64,000 nucleotides of DNA from JACKAL01 sp964400355 (GTDB taxonomy: Bacteria > Bdellovibrionota > Bdellovibrionia > Bdellovibrionales > JAGQZY01): contig CAYNTO010000004.1 in NCBI GenBank assembly GCA_964400355.1, forward strand, positions 107,525-171,524. Reading direction: 5' to 3'. Position numbers and translations under genes: made by a program. The notes beneath the pieces were generated by a model that saw only the letters and a list, made by a program, of their open reading frames with translations, was not told where the DNA came from and did no database searches. Every line of letters begins with the position of its first letter. Within the stretch, counting starts at the first letter, position 1. This document shows positions 18,541 to 28,058 of the stretch, piece by piece.

Positions 18541-20181
18541 ATGAAATACACATCGCAGTCCGATACTTCAGAAACACTTCTCGTCTTTGCTCCCACGCAC
18601 AACGACTCGGATGTGATTGTTGAACTGCTTGCAGAGTCGGGGATCACGGCCATTGCGTGCGCCAATCTTCTGGAGATGTGTAAGGGCCTGACTCGTCAAG
18701 ATTGTGGTGGGGTCATACTTGCAGAAGAGGCGCTGACCGATGCGGAGCGGGAATATTTTCAGATTGTTTTAGGTCAGCAGGATCGCTGGTCCGACATTCC
18801 CGTGTTGTTGATGATTCAGCCCCATCGCGTGAAAGTGAACGAGAGCTTCTCGCAAAGTGGAAATATATTTCTACTGGAGCATCCCTTCTCGCGATTGACC
18901 TTGGTGCGCTCCGTGCAAATGGCATTGCGTGCGCGCAAACGTCAGTACATCGCTCGGGACCTCGTTGAAAAGCTTCAAATCTCCAAGGACTCTGCCACAT
19001 GCGCGAGCACCTCTAAAGCAGAGTTTCTTGCCAACATGTCTCACGAGATTCGCACGCCCATAGGTGCAATTTTGGGCTTTACCGAGCTCATGAAAAACGA
19101 AAGCAACACTCGGGAGGAAAATCTCCGCTACACCCGCATCGTAGAGCGCAACTCCCAGCACTTGTTGAGTCTCATCGACGATATTTTAGAGCTTTCGAAG
19201 GCGGATTCTCAGCGCCTGACGGTAAAAGAGGAGTCGATAGCACTTGTGGAATTGCTGGCCGACTTTGCGTCGGTCATGGAGTTTAAGGCTAAAGAGAAGC
19301 GCATCGATTTTGACTTAAAAATTTGTGGCACCATTCCGGAACGTGTGGTTTCCGATCCGGTGCGCCTCAAGCAAATTTTAAGCAACGTGGTCGGTAATGC
19401 GATCAAATTTACACATGTCGGTCGTGTGGAGCTGGAGGTGTCGTTTCAGGGGAAGAAGCTGATCTTCACTGTAAAAGACACAGGTGTGGGGATCAGTTCG
19501 GAACAAGCGAAAAATTTGTTCCAGCCTTTCTCGCAAGCTGATACATCGACAACAAGAAAATTCGGGGGCACGGGTTTGGGTCTCGTGCTTTCCAGAAGAC
19601 TGTCCGAAGTCTTGGGTGGAGATTTAGAATTAAAGGAGTCAGCGGTGGATGAGGGAGCCACATTCGTCATGAGTATTCAGCCAAGGCTCGAGCCGGGAGT
19701 ACAAATGGTGGGTGAGGGGGCGCTTGCATTCGGGGGAAGCACGCCCAAGTCTCAAAATCCATCGCGCAGTCTTCGAAATCTAAAGGTACTTCTTGTAGAA
19801 GATTCGCCCGACAATCAAACTCTGTTCAGCCTCTATTTAAAATCCACCGGAGCGTCAGTGGATATCGTCAGCGATGGCAAGCAAGGTGTTGCGCGCGCAC
19901 GCGAACAGCACTTTGATGTGATATTGATGGATATTCAGATGCCGGAGATGGATGGCCATCAGGCCACGCAAGCGTTGCGCAAGCTCGAATACTCAGGGCC
20001 GATCATTGCGTTGACGGCGCATGCACTCGCCGAGGAGCGCACGCGCTGCTTTCAATCGGGATTTAACGATTATCTCACCAAGCCCATTCGCAAAGACGAT
20101 TTGATTGCGGTCTTAAGTCGTTACATGCCCATTAAGGATCGTGCGGTTAGCCCTTTAGAACGACCGGCCTTGCCTGTGTGA
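18541..20181 (+). CDS. Hybrid sensor histidine kinase with pseudo-receiver and C-terminal receiver
   Basis: Order of domains (from ATG 18541, 546 residues): a receiver-like domain lacking the phospho-acceptor (about 10-130), HisKA with phospho-accepting His168 in NMSHEIRTPIG, HATPase_c with N-box (NVVGNAIKFT), DTGVGIS and GGTGLGL, and a true receiver with VLLVEDSPDN and Asp464 in VILMDIQMPEMDG plus the switch Lys in LTKP. No membrane helix is present, so it is a cytosolic kinase sensing through its N-terminal domain or partner proteins. No output gene adjoins it. A TTG start at 18490 would add 17 residues. Confidence 0.9.
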   Translation: MKYTSQSDTSETLLVFAPTHNDSDVIVELLAESGITAIACANLLEMCKGLTRQDCGGVILAEEALTDAEREYFQIVLGQQDRWSDIPVLLMIQPHRVKVNESFSQSGNIFLLEHPFSRLTLVRSVQMALRARKRQYIARDLVEKLQISKDSATCASTSKAEFLANMSHEIRTPIGAILGFTELMKNESNTREENLRYTRIVERNSQHLLSLIDDILELSKADSQRLTVKEESIALVELLADFASVMEFKAKEKRIDFDLKICGTIPERVVSDPVRLKQILSNVVGNAIKFTHVGRVELEVSFQGKKLIFTVKDTGVGISSEQAKNLFQPFSQADTSTTRKFGGTGLGLVLSRRLSEVLGGDLELKESAVDEGATFVMSIQPRLEPGVQMVGEGALAFGGSTPKSQNPSRSLRNLKVLLVEDSPDNQTLFSLYLKSTGASVDIVSDGKQGVARAREQHFDVILMDIQMPEMDGHQATQALRKLEYSGPIIALTAHALAEERTRCFQSGFNDYLTKPIRKDDLIAVLSRYMPIKDRAVSPLERPALPV

Positions 20182-20202
20182 TTAGCCTTGCCTATGTGAT
20201 TA
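20167..20202. repeat. Tandem 18-bp duplication spanning two convergent stop codons
   Basis: 20167-20184 and 20185-20202 are the same 18-mer (GCCTTGCCTRTGTGATTA) with one mismatch. The kinase stop lies in the first copy and the stop of the opposing HAD gene in the second. Confidence 0.85.
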
Positions 20203-20982
20203 TTTGTTCTTTAAAAGAATCTGGCCGAGCTCAACAAAGCCTGCTCCACCGTCTCCACTACAAACAAACTGGGGTGGTGACTTCAGTGTGGAGGCAAAGG
20301 CGTTCACATTGGCTACGCCAATGGAGTTTCTAAACGCCGCAAACATCGGTTCGTCATTGGGCGAATCGCCTACAAATGCGACCCGGTCTTGTTGAGCTTC
20401 GAAATCAAACTGCAGTTCCTTTTTGCAGAATTCGCGGCACATGGAAAATTTGTCGTGGCTTCCAAACCAACCGTTGACGTGGATAGAGCTGACTTTGGCC
20501 ACCGCTCCGTTCTTTTCAAAAATGGAAACTATCGTCTGCACTTCGGTTTTGGAGAGTGGAGCCACATCCTCGCAAAAATCAATGGCCAAGTCGAACACGC
20601 GGCTGAACTGATCGGAAGACACCGCGGCGGCGGGCACGGCATTAAGAACTTCTTTTTCAATAGCGGCTAGTTTTTCCGCGTTGAGCCGGCGTGTTTTGTC
20701 GTCAAAGACCCAGTGGCGTATCATTTTTTTATTTTTTTCATCATAAGAAAAGTAAAACGCGCCGTTTTCCCCCACGATCCCGCGCACCGGCCAAAAGCGT
20801 GCGATCATATCGCACCATCCGGCGGGGCGACCTGTCACCGGAATGACCGCGATGTCTGCAGCAGACAACTTCCACAGCATTTCGTATACGTCTGCCGGAA
20901 GTTTTCCATGAGTGGTCATGGTGTCGTCAATGTCGGAAAACAAATAGCGAATTCCTTTGGGCAACGAAGAAACATTCTGCAT
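20200..20982 (-). CDS. HAD-IIB (Cof-like) phosphatase
   Basis: HAD superfamily hydrolase of the Cof type with large cap domain. Motif I is FSDIDDTMTTHG (nucleophile and general-acid Asp), motif II VTGRPAG, motif III a Lys in the C-terminal half and motif IV VGDSPNDEPMFAAF. The region between (GENGAFYFSYDE) matches sugar-phosphatase and sucrose-phosphatase-like relatives, but the substrate cannot be told. ATG 20982 is used (260 residues); an extended -10-like TGTTATCTT sits 8 bases upstream and there is no Shine-Dalgarno. Converges on the histidine kinase. Confidence 0.88.
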   Translation of the reverse strand: MQNVSSLPKGIRYLFSDIDDTMTTHGKLPADVYEMLWKLSAADIAVIPVTGRPAGWCDMIARFWPVRGIVGENGAFYFSYDEKNKKMIRHWVFDDKTRRLNAEKLAAIEKEVLNAVPAAAVSSDQFSRVFDLAIDFCEDVAPLSKTEVQTIVSIFEKNGAVAKVSSIHVNGWFGSHDKFSMCREFCKKELQFDFEAQQDRVAFVGDSPNDEPMFAAFRNSIGVANVNAFASTLKSPPQFVCSGDGGAGFVELGQILLKNK

Positions 20983-21199
20983 ATTTCTAAAAGATAACAA
21001 ACCACTGTGGCAATTGCTACGAACATTCTTGCGGAGAAACCGTCAGGCGCAAACCGAGTCGGCAAGCAGTGTGCAAGAACGATTGAATCGGGAATTTTAT
21101 TCATAGACATTACTAAAATCGCCCGTCACAACTGTTTAAATAAAGAGCAGACCTGGGTCCGGGCTATGGTGCAGCAGAAAAACTAGCGCTTGATATCAA

Positions 21200-21205
21200 T
21201 ATAAT
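21200..21205 (+). promoter_or_regulatory. -10 box of topA
   Basis: Perfect TATAAT 20 bases before ATG 21226; no good -35 was found at 16-18 bases upstream. Confidence 0.35.
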
Positions 21206-21225
21206 AAGCTCGCATTGTGGAAATC

Positions 21226-23976
21226 ATGGCTGGTACAAAAAAGTTAGTAATTGTTGAGTCTCCAACTAAAGCAAAAACCATCAAAAAATTTTTGGGTTCT
21301 GATTACATCGTCGAATCTTGCATGGGTCACGTTCGCGATCTTCCGCAGTCGGCAAAAGATATTCCTGAAAAATTTAAAAAAGAGAAATGGTCACACCTCG
21401 GCGTGAACGTGAATAAGGATTTCGAACCTATTTACTGTGTTCCACGCGACAAAACAAAGATCGTGAAAAATCTTAAAGATAAAATGGCTGATGTGGACGA
21501 AATCCTGCTCGCAACCGATGAAGACCGGGAGGGAGAAAGCATCAGTTGGCATCTGCTCGAATTGCTAAAGCCCAAGGTTCCGGTGAAGCGCATGGTATTT
21601 CACGAGATCACTAAGCCTGCCATACAAGAGGCGCTTAAGAATTTTCGCAACATCGACGACGATCTCGTGCGTGCGCAAGAGGCCCGTCGGATTTTAGACC
21701 GTTTGGTGGGTTACACCATTTCGCCATTGTTATGGAAAAAGGTGGCCTACGGTTTGTCCGCAGGCCGCGTGCAATCAGTGGCAGTGCGTATGATTGTGGA
21801 GCGTGAGAACGAGCGCATGCAATTCGTGAGCGCCAATTATTTTGGCGTCTACGCGCAAAATAAAAAGAGCGGTGTGGCGTTTGAAAGTCGTTTGCAGTCC
21901 TATAAAGGCCAGCGTATCGCAAGCGGTAAAGACTTCGACGACAAAACCGGTAAACTCCTGGAAAATCAAAAGAAAGCGGACATGATTTTGGTCGACAGAG
22001 CCTTGGCCGATTCCATTGCCAAAGCCGTCAAGAGCAAAACCTGGACAGTTTCCAGTGTGGAAGAAAAACCAGTTACGCGCAAACCAGCACCGCCATTTAT
22101 CACCTCCACCTTACAACAAGAGGCCAACCGCAAATTGGGCCTTGGTGCAAAAGAGGCCATGCGTGTGGCGCAAAAGTTGTACGAAGAAGGGTTCATCACC
22201 TACATGCGTACGGATTCCACCTTTCTTTCCGAGCAGGCGCTGATGGCCTCACGGGATAAAATCAAAGAGATCTACGGCGATAAATTTTTACCGAGTGAAC
22301 CGCGCACCTATCAGGGCAAAAAAGTAAAGGGCGCGCAAGAAGCGCATGAATCTATACGCCCGGCCGGTACGGAAATGCTCGCTCCAGATGACACCAAACT
22401 CAAAGGAGTGCAGCGCGATCTCTACGAACTCATTTGGAAGCGCACCATTGCAAGCCAAATGAAGGACGCCAGCATCTTGCAAGTGAGCGCCAAGATCAAT
22501 GTGGACGACTGCGTGTTCAGCGCGTCGGGGCAAGTGATCGAGTTCCAAGGTTTTTTAAAAGTGTATGCCGAAGGCACGGATGAAGAGGAAGCAACACCAG
22601 AAAACACCAAGCTTCCACCGATGAAAGCCGGAGATGTGGTGGAGCTGGCCTCGGTCACTCCCAAAGAGCATGAGACCAAGCCACCTGCGCGCTTCACAGA
22701 AGCATCGCTCGTGCAGGCTATGGAGCGCGAAGGCATTGGCCGACCGTCCACCTATGCGGCGGTTATTGGAACGATCATCGATCGCGGCTACGTGAACAAA
22801 GCCGGGGGCGCATTGGTGCCCACATTCACGGCGATGATCGTGTCGAATCTCTTGCGCACCTATTTGCCCACCTACGTGGATCTGCGCTTTACATCGGACA
22901 TGGAAAAGTCCTTGGATGATATTGCTACCGGTGATTTGGAACTCAATTCTTATTTAAAATCGATTTATTTTGGTAAAACGGGGCTGCTCGAGCAGGTGAC
23001 CGCTCAAGAAGAAAAAATCGATCCAGAAAAATCGCGCGCTATCGACTTTAGCAAGCTCAAAGGATTGAGTTTTCGCGTGGGCCGCTACGGCGCTTATGTG
23101 TGCCGCACAACCACCGAAGGCGAGGAGCAGTGCGCCTCTTTGCAAGACAGTGTGGCTCCGGCCGACATCAGTGTGGATGATGCCAACAAACTGATTGATC
23201 AAAAAATTTCTGGTGCCGATGCGTTGGGTATCCATCCCGATACAGAGCTTCCGATCTACGTGCTCACTGGGCGATACGGACCGTACGTGCAAATGGGCGA
23301 TGAAGAGCCGAAGCGTTCGTCATTGCCACCGGGGTATGCTGTGGAAGACATCGACATGCCAAAGGCGTTGTTCTTGTTGTCATTACCGAAAGATTTAGGA
23401 ACTCATGACGATACGGAAAAACCGATCAAGCTCGGCATCGGTCGCTTTGGACCTTACGTGGTGTGCGATGGCGATTTCCGTTCGGTACCAAAAACAATTT
23501 CGTTCTTTGATATGAATCACGAAAAAGCCATGGAGCTCTTGCGCGTGCCCAAAAAAGGTCGCGCGGCAGCGACGGTGCTCAAAGACTTGGGCGAGTATCC
23601 GGAAACCACTGATAAAATTCAGGTGCTCGATGGCAAGTACGGCCCCTACGTGAAGTGCGGAAAGGTGAATGCCTCGCTTCCCGAAGGTGTCGAACCGCCA
23701 CAGGTGACACTGCAAATGGCTATGGATTTGCTCGCTCCCAAAATGAAAAAGAAAAAGGGCGGCGGCAAAGCCAAAAAAGCGAAAGCTGCAGTGGACACCT
23801 CGGAAACAGCTCCGGCGCGCACCATCGGTAAGTCATCGAAAGCCGCCAAAGCCGCCAAAGCCAGTGCCAAGGGAACGCCCAAGGCTGCGGTAAAAAAGGG
23901 TGCTTCAGTTGCCGCTAAGCCTGCGAAACCTCAAGTGAAAAGGCGCGCTAAAGACAGCGCCGCCACTGCCGAATAG
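21226..23976 (+). CDS. topA: DNA topoisomerase I
   Basis: Relaxes negative supercoils by a type IA single-strand passage. The toprim domain begins LVIVESPTKAKTIKKFLG and includes ATDEDREGE; the active-site Tyr is in EGFITYMRTDST. Instead of Cys4 zinc fingers the C-terminus carries three Toprim-C repeats (GRYGPYVQMG, GRFGPYVVCDG, GKYGPYVKCG) and a Lys/Ala-rich tail of about 70 residues that likely binds DNA nonspecifically. 916 residues from ATG 21226; GTG 21217 would add three. Monocistronic. Confidence 0.96.
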   Translation: MAGTKKLVIVESPTKAKTIKKFLGSDYIVESCMGHVRDLPQSAKDIPEKFKKEKWSHLGVNVNKDFEPIYCVPRDKTKIVKNLKDKMADVDEILLATDEDREGESISWHLLELLKPKVPVKRMVFHEITKPAIQEALKNFRNIDDDLVRAQEARRILDRLVGYTISPLLWKKVAYGLSAGRVQSVAVRMIVERENERMQFVSANYFGVYAQNKKSGVAFESRLQSYKGQRIASGKDFDDKTGKLLENQKKADMILVDRALADSIAKAVKSKTWTVSSVEEKPVTRKPAPPFITSTLQQEANRKLGLGAKEAMRVAQKLYEEGFITYMRTDSTFLSEQALMASRDKIKEIYGDKFLPSEPRTYQGKKVKGAQEAHESIRPAGTEMLAPDDTKLKGVQRDLYELIWKRTIASQMKDASILQVSAKINVDDCVFSASGQVIEFQGFLKVYAEGTDEEEATPENTKLPPMKAGDVVELASVTPKEHETKPPARFTEASLVQAMEREGIGRPSTYAAVIGTIIDRGYVNKAGGALVPTFTAMIVSNLLRTYLPTYVDLRFTSDMEKSLDDIATGDLELNSYLKSIYFGKTGLLEQVTAQEEKIDPEKSRAIDFSKLKGLSFRVGRYGAYVCRTTTEGEEQCASLQDSVAPADISVDDANKLIDQKISGADALGIHPDTELPIYVLTGRYGPYVQMGDEEPKRSSLPPGYAVEDIDMPKALFLLSLPKDLGTHDDTEKPIKLGIGRFGPYVVCDGDFRSVPKTISFFDMNHEKAMELLRVPKKGRAAATVLKDLGEYPETTDKIQVLDGKYGPYVKCGKVNASLPEGVEPPQVTLQMAMDLLAPKMKKKKGGGKAKKAKAAVDTSETAPARTIGKSSKAAKAAKASAKGTPKAAVKKGASVAAKPAKPQVKRRAKDSAATAE

Positions 23977-23991
23977 TTGTGGTCCTCCTTG

Positions 23992-24013
23992 CCCTCACCG
24001 ACATCGGTGGGGG
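23992..24013 (+). terminator. GC-rich hairpin after topA
   Basis: CCCTCACCGA and TCGGTGGGGG pair over ten positions (one G-T) around CA, 15 bases after the topA stop. There is no U-run, so it may be a 3'-end stabiliser or weak terminator; the next promoter begins directly after it. Confidence 0.4.
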
Positions 24014-24017
24014 GCTC

Positions 24018-24046
24018 TTGAAGGCGCACCCGAAATGCTGTATAAA
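24018..24046 (+). promoter_or_regulatory. Promoter with leaderless geometry
   Basis: TTGAAG (24018-24023), 17-base spacer, TATAAA (24041-24046), then 6 bases to ATG 24053. Confidence 0.5.
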
Positions 24047-24052
24047 TATGCA

Positions 24053-24880
24053 ATGGTTCGTCAGCAGGAACTTCCCATTCTCAGGCCTCGACACCCGGAT
24101 CGCAACGCGGACAAGGGTGGTAAAAGCTTCTATTTTTTCGATTTAGACGAGAACATTTTTAGTATCGAGTCCGCGCACTATGTGTTTAGTAAAAAAAATC
24201 GCGAGATGATGGAAGTTCCCGCCAAGGAATTTTGGCTCGAGTTCGACAACATCGGTAAGAGTGGAGTGCTCAAAGACTACGAAGTGTGTCTCACTCCCGA
24301 GGGCAGTTTTCGCCGCTTTCGCGACCTTCCCGATGTGCCCTTTCAGGCTCAACCATTTTACGAGGATCTCAGTCGAGCGCTCAAAGAGGGCCTGTGGATG
24401 GGCCCTTCGTGGAATCAGTTTGTGCATGCGGTAGATAACGAACGGCCGGTGGCGCTCATCACGGCGCGCGGCCATCACCCCGAAACAGTAAAAGCCGGCT
24501 TAGAGCTGTTTAGAGAAGCCGGAATACTCTCCCGTGCTCCCAATTATCTTTCGGTGTTGCCCGTATCCCATCCTGAGGTGACCGCCACTTTGGGCGGCGG
24601 TGGAGTACCAGAACTTAAGCGCAAAGCCATTCGCTTTGCTGTGGAAGAGGCCTTCCGCGTGTATGGTTACAACGACCATCATCGCTTTGGGATGTCCGAT
24701 GACGATCCAAAAAACGTGCGCAAAATCATCGACGAATTCATCGCGCTTAAAAAAGATTTTCCAAAAGTGGCGTTTTTTATCATCGAAACAACAAATGGCA
24801 TCGTCAATAAGTGGGAGATCTACTCGGACGGGGCCGAAAAGCATGCGGTCACTCGCGCCGAACAGCTCACACTTTTTTAG
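24053..24880 (+). CDS. HAD-like phosphatase of unknown substrate
   Basis: Motif I is FFDLDENIFSI, where the usual DxDxT is DLDEN; motif II is ALITARGH, and GMSDDDPKNVRKI serves as the acidic motif IV. These support a HAD fold, with a cap between (FLEFDNIGKSGVLKDYEV and following). The fold resembles Swiss Army-knife or RNA-repair phosphatases but no substrate is proposed. ATG 24053 is chosen because a well-formed promoter ends six bases before it; ATG 24035 lies upstream of the -10 box and so would be outside the transcript. Convergent with another HAD gene. Confidence 0.75.
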   Translation: MVRQQELPILRPRHPDRNADKGGKSFYFFDLDENIFSIESAHYVFSKKNREMMEVPAKEFWLEFDNIGKSGVLKDYEVCLTPEGSFRRFRDLPDVPFQAQPFYEDLSRALKEGLWMGPSWNQFVHAVDNERPVALITARGHHPETVKAGLELFREAGILSRAPNYLSVLPVSHPEVTATLGGGGVPELKRKAIRFAVEEAFRVYGYNDHHRFGMSDDDPKNVRKIIDEFIALKKDFPKVAFFIIETTNGIVNKWEIYSDGAEKHAVTRAEQLTLF

Positions 24881-24906
24881 CTCATTTTGCGGTAACCTTG
24901 CAGAAC

Positions 24907-25479
24907 TCAATCACAGTGAGCATGTAGCTCTAAAAACGTGCGAAACAGGAATAGTGCGCCCGAAGTTTCAAAATCGATGGGACTGGATTCAAAAATGGCG
25001 GTGGGCATTTGCGCCGCACTTCCAGCTTTTAGGTCAAAATGATAATCGCCCACGTAAAGTATTTGTGACGGCTCCAACCGCAAAAGTTCTGCGATTTGAA
25101 GCAGCCCCCGCGGATCGGGTTTTGGGGGAGCATCATCGCGCGTGATTACAATCTGAAAGCGCAAATTGTGGCGAGCCATGGCTAGCTCGGCGGCGCGCCG
25201 CGAGTTGCGGGTGAATAGGGCCACAGGAATATTTTTTTCTGCGAGTTTGGCTAGAAACTCACGGACTCCGGGATAGAGTTGCGATGCACTCACGCCCTCG
25301 ATCTCATGGGTGTCGAGAACAGCGCGTGCCCACTCTTGTTTGTCGGGTGGCCACTGTGCCAGCTCCTCGAGGATCGGAGCGCCAGGAGTGATTCCTAGTT
25401 CTTCGCGCATGCGCGCAAAATCCAAACGTGAGTCAATCAGAGTCCCGTCGAGATCAAATACGAAAGCTTTAAAACCCAT
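24907..25479 (-). CDS. HAD-IA phosphatase (phosphoglycolate phosphatase-like)
   Basis: Motif I VFDLDGTLIDSRLDF, motif II LFTRNSRR, motif III Lys in PPKPDPRG, motif IV YVGDYHFDLKAGSAA; 190 residues with a short helical cap, as in Gph/pyrophosphatase-like members of subfamily IA. Likely a cytosolic phosphatase for a small phosphorylated metabolite; substrate unknown. No Shine-Dalgarno, with a perfect -35 and a -10 box seven bases from the ATG. The neighbour across the 3' end is another HAD gene of a different subfamily. Confidence 0.88.
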   Translation of the reverse strand: MGFKAFVFDLDGTLIDSRLDFARMREELGITPGAPILEELAQWPPDKQEWARAVLDTHEIEGVSASQLYPGVREFLAKLAEKNIPVALFTRNSRRAAELAMARHNLRFQIVITRDDAPPKPDPRGLLQIAELLRLEPSQILYVGDYHFDLKAGSAAQMPTAIFESSPIDFETSGALFLFRTFLELHAHCD

Positions 25480-25486
25480 AAAAGCA

Positions 25487-25514
25487 GTTTTACAGCGCGT
25501 AAATAGGTTGTCAA
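25487..25514 (-). promoter_or_regulatory. Promoter with leaderless geometry
   Basis: On the minus strand: TTGACA (25514-25509), 16-base spacer, TAAAAC (25492-25487), 7 bases, ATG at 25479. Confidence 0.5.
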
Positions 25515-25820
25515 AGAGAGCACGGGTTCGGCGCGAGAAGGGTAAAGGTGCGACTTTTCTGAACAGCTTTAAACATAGGTGGCTCAGGTCTCCCCATGGC
25601 CCTTTGAGTTGGCCAATAGGCCTGTTCGGAAGGCTTGGAAATGACGTGCGTCGGCGGGTCTAGTACTACTAGAAACTCGGGGCTCCCGCGACTCACAAAA
25701 AGGTTTAGTCCGAGCACAGAGCCTGCTACACTGAACTGACCAGCGTCGTGTTTTCCCCGGTTGGCTCCACAATTCGTCAAGGAATGCCGAAAAAGGGAAA
25801 ACAGCTAAAAAGGATTTGAA
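25515..25820. other. Gene-free stretch before the processing protease
   Basis: No coding frame with recognisable protein character. It holds several short inverted repeats, among them TCTAG-TACTA-CTAGA (near 25659) and GGCC-AATA-GGCC (near 25613), and paired segments GGCTC (near 25584) and GAGCC (near 25720) that could close a structured RNA of about 140 bases. No SRP, RNase P, 6S, tmRNA or tRNA signature was recognised. A Shine-Dalgarno for the protease (AAAGGA) is at the right end. Confidence 0.4.
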
Positions 25821-28013
25821 ATGACAAAAATGTTCGCACTTGTATTCGTACTGTTCCAACTGTCTCCTTTTGCCGCCCAAGCCCAGTTTACGGTAGGTGG
25901 TAATGATTTTAAAACGGAGCTCAGCTGTAACAATGTCAAGGACATCCAAAAAGGATATCTCTTGGCGCACATTCTCTACAACGATCTGACGCCTGAGTTG
26001 GAAAAGCGCACGATCGATCGTTACATCAAATTCCTCGATGGCTCAAAAATGGTGTTCACGCAAAAAGACGTGGATACTATTCAAAGTGATCTCAAAGGTG
26101 TGTTTGCGTCTTTGGAAAAGAAAGACTGCTCGCCTCTGGATCGCGTGCACAAGCTGTTTGTAAAACGCCTCGAAGACCGCGCGGAATTGGCCAAGAAAGT
26201 GCTTACAAAAAGTTTTAAGCTGGATAAAAAAACCAAACTCCTCCTCGATTCGGACAAGCGCAAATTTGCTAAGAGCGATGCGGAGCTCAAAGAGTTCCAA
26301 AGCAAATACTTGCACTTTCAGGTTTCAAACTACGTGCTTTCCGACGAGCCGGTGAGTGAAGCCGCTGAAAAAGTGAAACGCAGCTACGACCGCGCTCTTA
26401 AAAAGATGCGGGAGTTGAAAGCCCAAGACACGTACACCAATTACTTAAATGCATTTGGACATGCCCTTGATGCCCACACTTCTTATTTTTCTGCGGATGT
26501 GCTTGAGGACTTCGAAATCTCTATGCGTTTGTCTCTTCAAGGCATTGGCGCCACTCTCACTAACGAAGACGGCTACACCGTTATCGAAGCTTTGGTGAAG
26601 GGGGGAGCGGCCCAGCGTTCTGGTTTGGTCGAGGAAAAAGACAAAATCGTGGCCGTGGGTCAGGTAAAAAACGGTAAAGAAGAAAAAATGGAAGATGTTG
26701 TTGAGTGGGATCTTCGCGATGTGGTGAGCCGTATTCGCGGCAACAAGGGCACTGTGGTGCGCTTGAAACTCCTGCGTCGCAAAGACGGAAAAACGTCAAA
26801 CCACGTAGTCAATATCACTCGCGACGAGGTGAAGCTTGAGGACGATGCTGCGCAGATCAGTTACGTCGATAAAGACAACAACGGCGTTAAACGCAAAATT
26901 GGTGTGATCAATTTACCTTCTTTCTATGCCGATTCCCGCAAGGGTGGTCGTTCGTGTGCGGAAGACGTGGCTCGTTTGATCGAAGAAGCAAAACTTAAAA
27001 AAGTAGATGCCATAGTCCTCGATCTCTCTGCCAATGGCGGTGGCAGCTTGGGCGATGCTGTGGATTTAGCCGGTCTGTTCTTCGGAACGGGCAATGTGGT
27101 GAAGCAGTCTTCGCGCAGTCCATTAATGAAAGCCTCTGTACTTAAAGATACAAATCCCGATGTGAATTGGGCGGGCCCATTGGTGATTCTCACCAGTCGT
27201 GTGAGCGCAAGCGCCTCTGAGATTGTGGCAGGTACTCTTAAAGATTACGGCCGCGCCGTGATCGTGGGTGCGGACCACACGTTTGGTAAAGGTACTGTTC
27301 AACAAGTGATTCCCTTGGCTCCAGGCCTGGGCGCTTTAAAGGTGACGATTGGGATGTTCTTTACGCCAGGCGGTTTTTCAACTCAACATCGTGGAGTGGC
27401 TTCGCACATAGTATTCCCCAGCGAACTGGAAGCGGAAGAGGAAGAGATCGGCGAAAAAGCTCTCGATTATTCACTTCCTCCTAACAAAGTGGATGCGTTC
27501 ATTTCTCCGGATGCGTACGTCAGCAAAGGCGTAAACAAATGGGAAAAAGTAGATGACAAGCTTGTCGATACGTTAAAGAAACGCTCGAGCACACGCGTGG
27601 AATCCAGCACCGAATTTGCCGATATCCGTAAAAAGATTGCCAAGATTAAATCCGAGTCGAAAGAGATCGTCCTTGAAGATTCGTTTAAGGATCTTAAAGA
27701 ACGCAAAGATGAAAGCGATAAAAAGAAAAAATTTACAGATGCTGAAAAAGCAGCCGATTATTTAAAACGCCCCGAAATCAGCGAGGCCATCAACGTTGCG
27801 GTGGACACTGTGGATTTTAAAAATCGCGTGCCTTTAAAAGTGTTGGCTCAACACACGGGCGCGTCCCCAGAGGACCGCGAGATCAACTCTGCCACTGATA
27901 AAAAGGGCAGTGATCATCCTCCCAAGCATGTCCCGCTCCCTGGTGAAAAAGAGGACATCGGTGGAAACGAAGGCGCTCTCATCCACGAAAAAAAGGGTTC
28001 CAGCAAGAACTAA
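25821..28013 (+). CDS. Carboxy-terminal processing protease (S41, Prc/Tsp type)
   Basis: Periplasmic tail-specific serine protease. Signal peptide FALVFVLFQLSPFAAQA, then an N-terminal helical Tsp domain (YLLAHILYNDLTPELEKRTIDRYIKFLDGS), PDZ domain (LSLQGIGATLTNEDGYTVIEALVKGGAAQRSGL) and the S41 catalytic domain with nucleophile Ser in SRVSASASEIVAGTL and general-base Lys in FGKGTVQ. A Lys/Glu-rich C-terminal extension completes 730 residues, the Prc size class. Start supported by AAAGGA. Family members trim lipoproteins and peptidoglycan hydrolases; no NlpI-like partner is adjacent. Confidence 0.93.
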   Translation: MTKMFALVFVLFQLSPFAAQAQFTVGGNDFKTELSCNNVKDIQKGYLLAHILYNDLTPELEKRTIDRYIKFLDGSKMVFTQKDVDTIQSDLKGVFASLEKKDCSPLDRVHKLFVKRLEDRAELAKKVLTKSFKLDKKTKLLLDSDKRKFAKSDAELKEFQSKYLHFQVSNYVLSDEPVSEAAEKVKRSYDRALKKMRELKAQDTYTNYLNAFGHALDAHTSYFSADVLEDFEISMRLSLQGIGATLTNEDGYTVIEALVKGGAAQRSGLVEEKDKIVAVGQVKNGKEEKMEDVVEWDLRDVVSRIRGNKGTVVRLKLLRRKDGKTSNHVVNITRDEVKLEDDAAQISYVDKDNNGVKRKIGVINLPSFYADSRKGGRSCAEDVARLIEEAKLKKVDAIVLDLSANGGGSLGDAVDLAGLFFGTGNVVKQSSRSPLMKASVLKDTNPDVNWAGPLVILTSRVSASASEIVAGTLKDYGRAVIVGADHTFGKGTVQQVIPLAPGLGALKVTIGMFFTPGGFSTQHRGVASHIVFPSELEAEEEEIGEKALDYSLPPNKVDAFISPDAYVSKGVNKWEKVDDKLVDTLKKRSSTRVESSTEFADIRKKIAKIKSESKEIVLEDSFKDLKERKDESDKKKKFTDAEKAADYLKRPEISEAINVAVDTVDFKNRVPLKVLAQHTGASPEDREINSATDKKGSDHPPKHVPLPGEKEDIGGNEGALIHEKKGSSKN

Positions 28014-28021
28014 TTCGGGCA

Positions 28022-28050
28022 TTGACATTCGTAACGGGCTCACCTAAAAA
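28022..28050 (+). promoter_or_regulatory. Promoter of the 2-oxoacid dehydrogenase genes, leaderless geometry
   Basis: Consensus TTGACA (28022-28027), 17-base spacer, TAAAAA (28045-28050), then 8 bases to ATG 28059; no Shine-Dalgarno. Confidence 0.5.
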
Positions 28051-28058
28051 ACCAAAGC

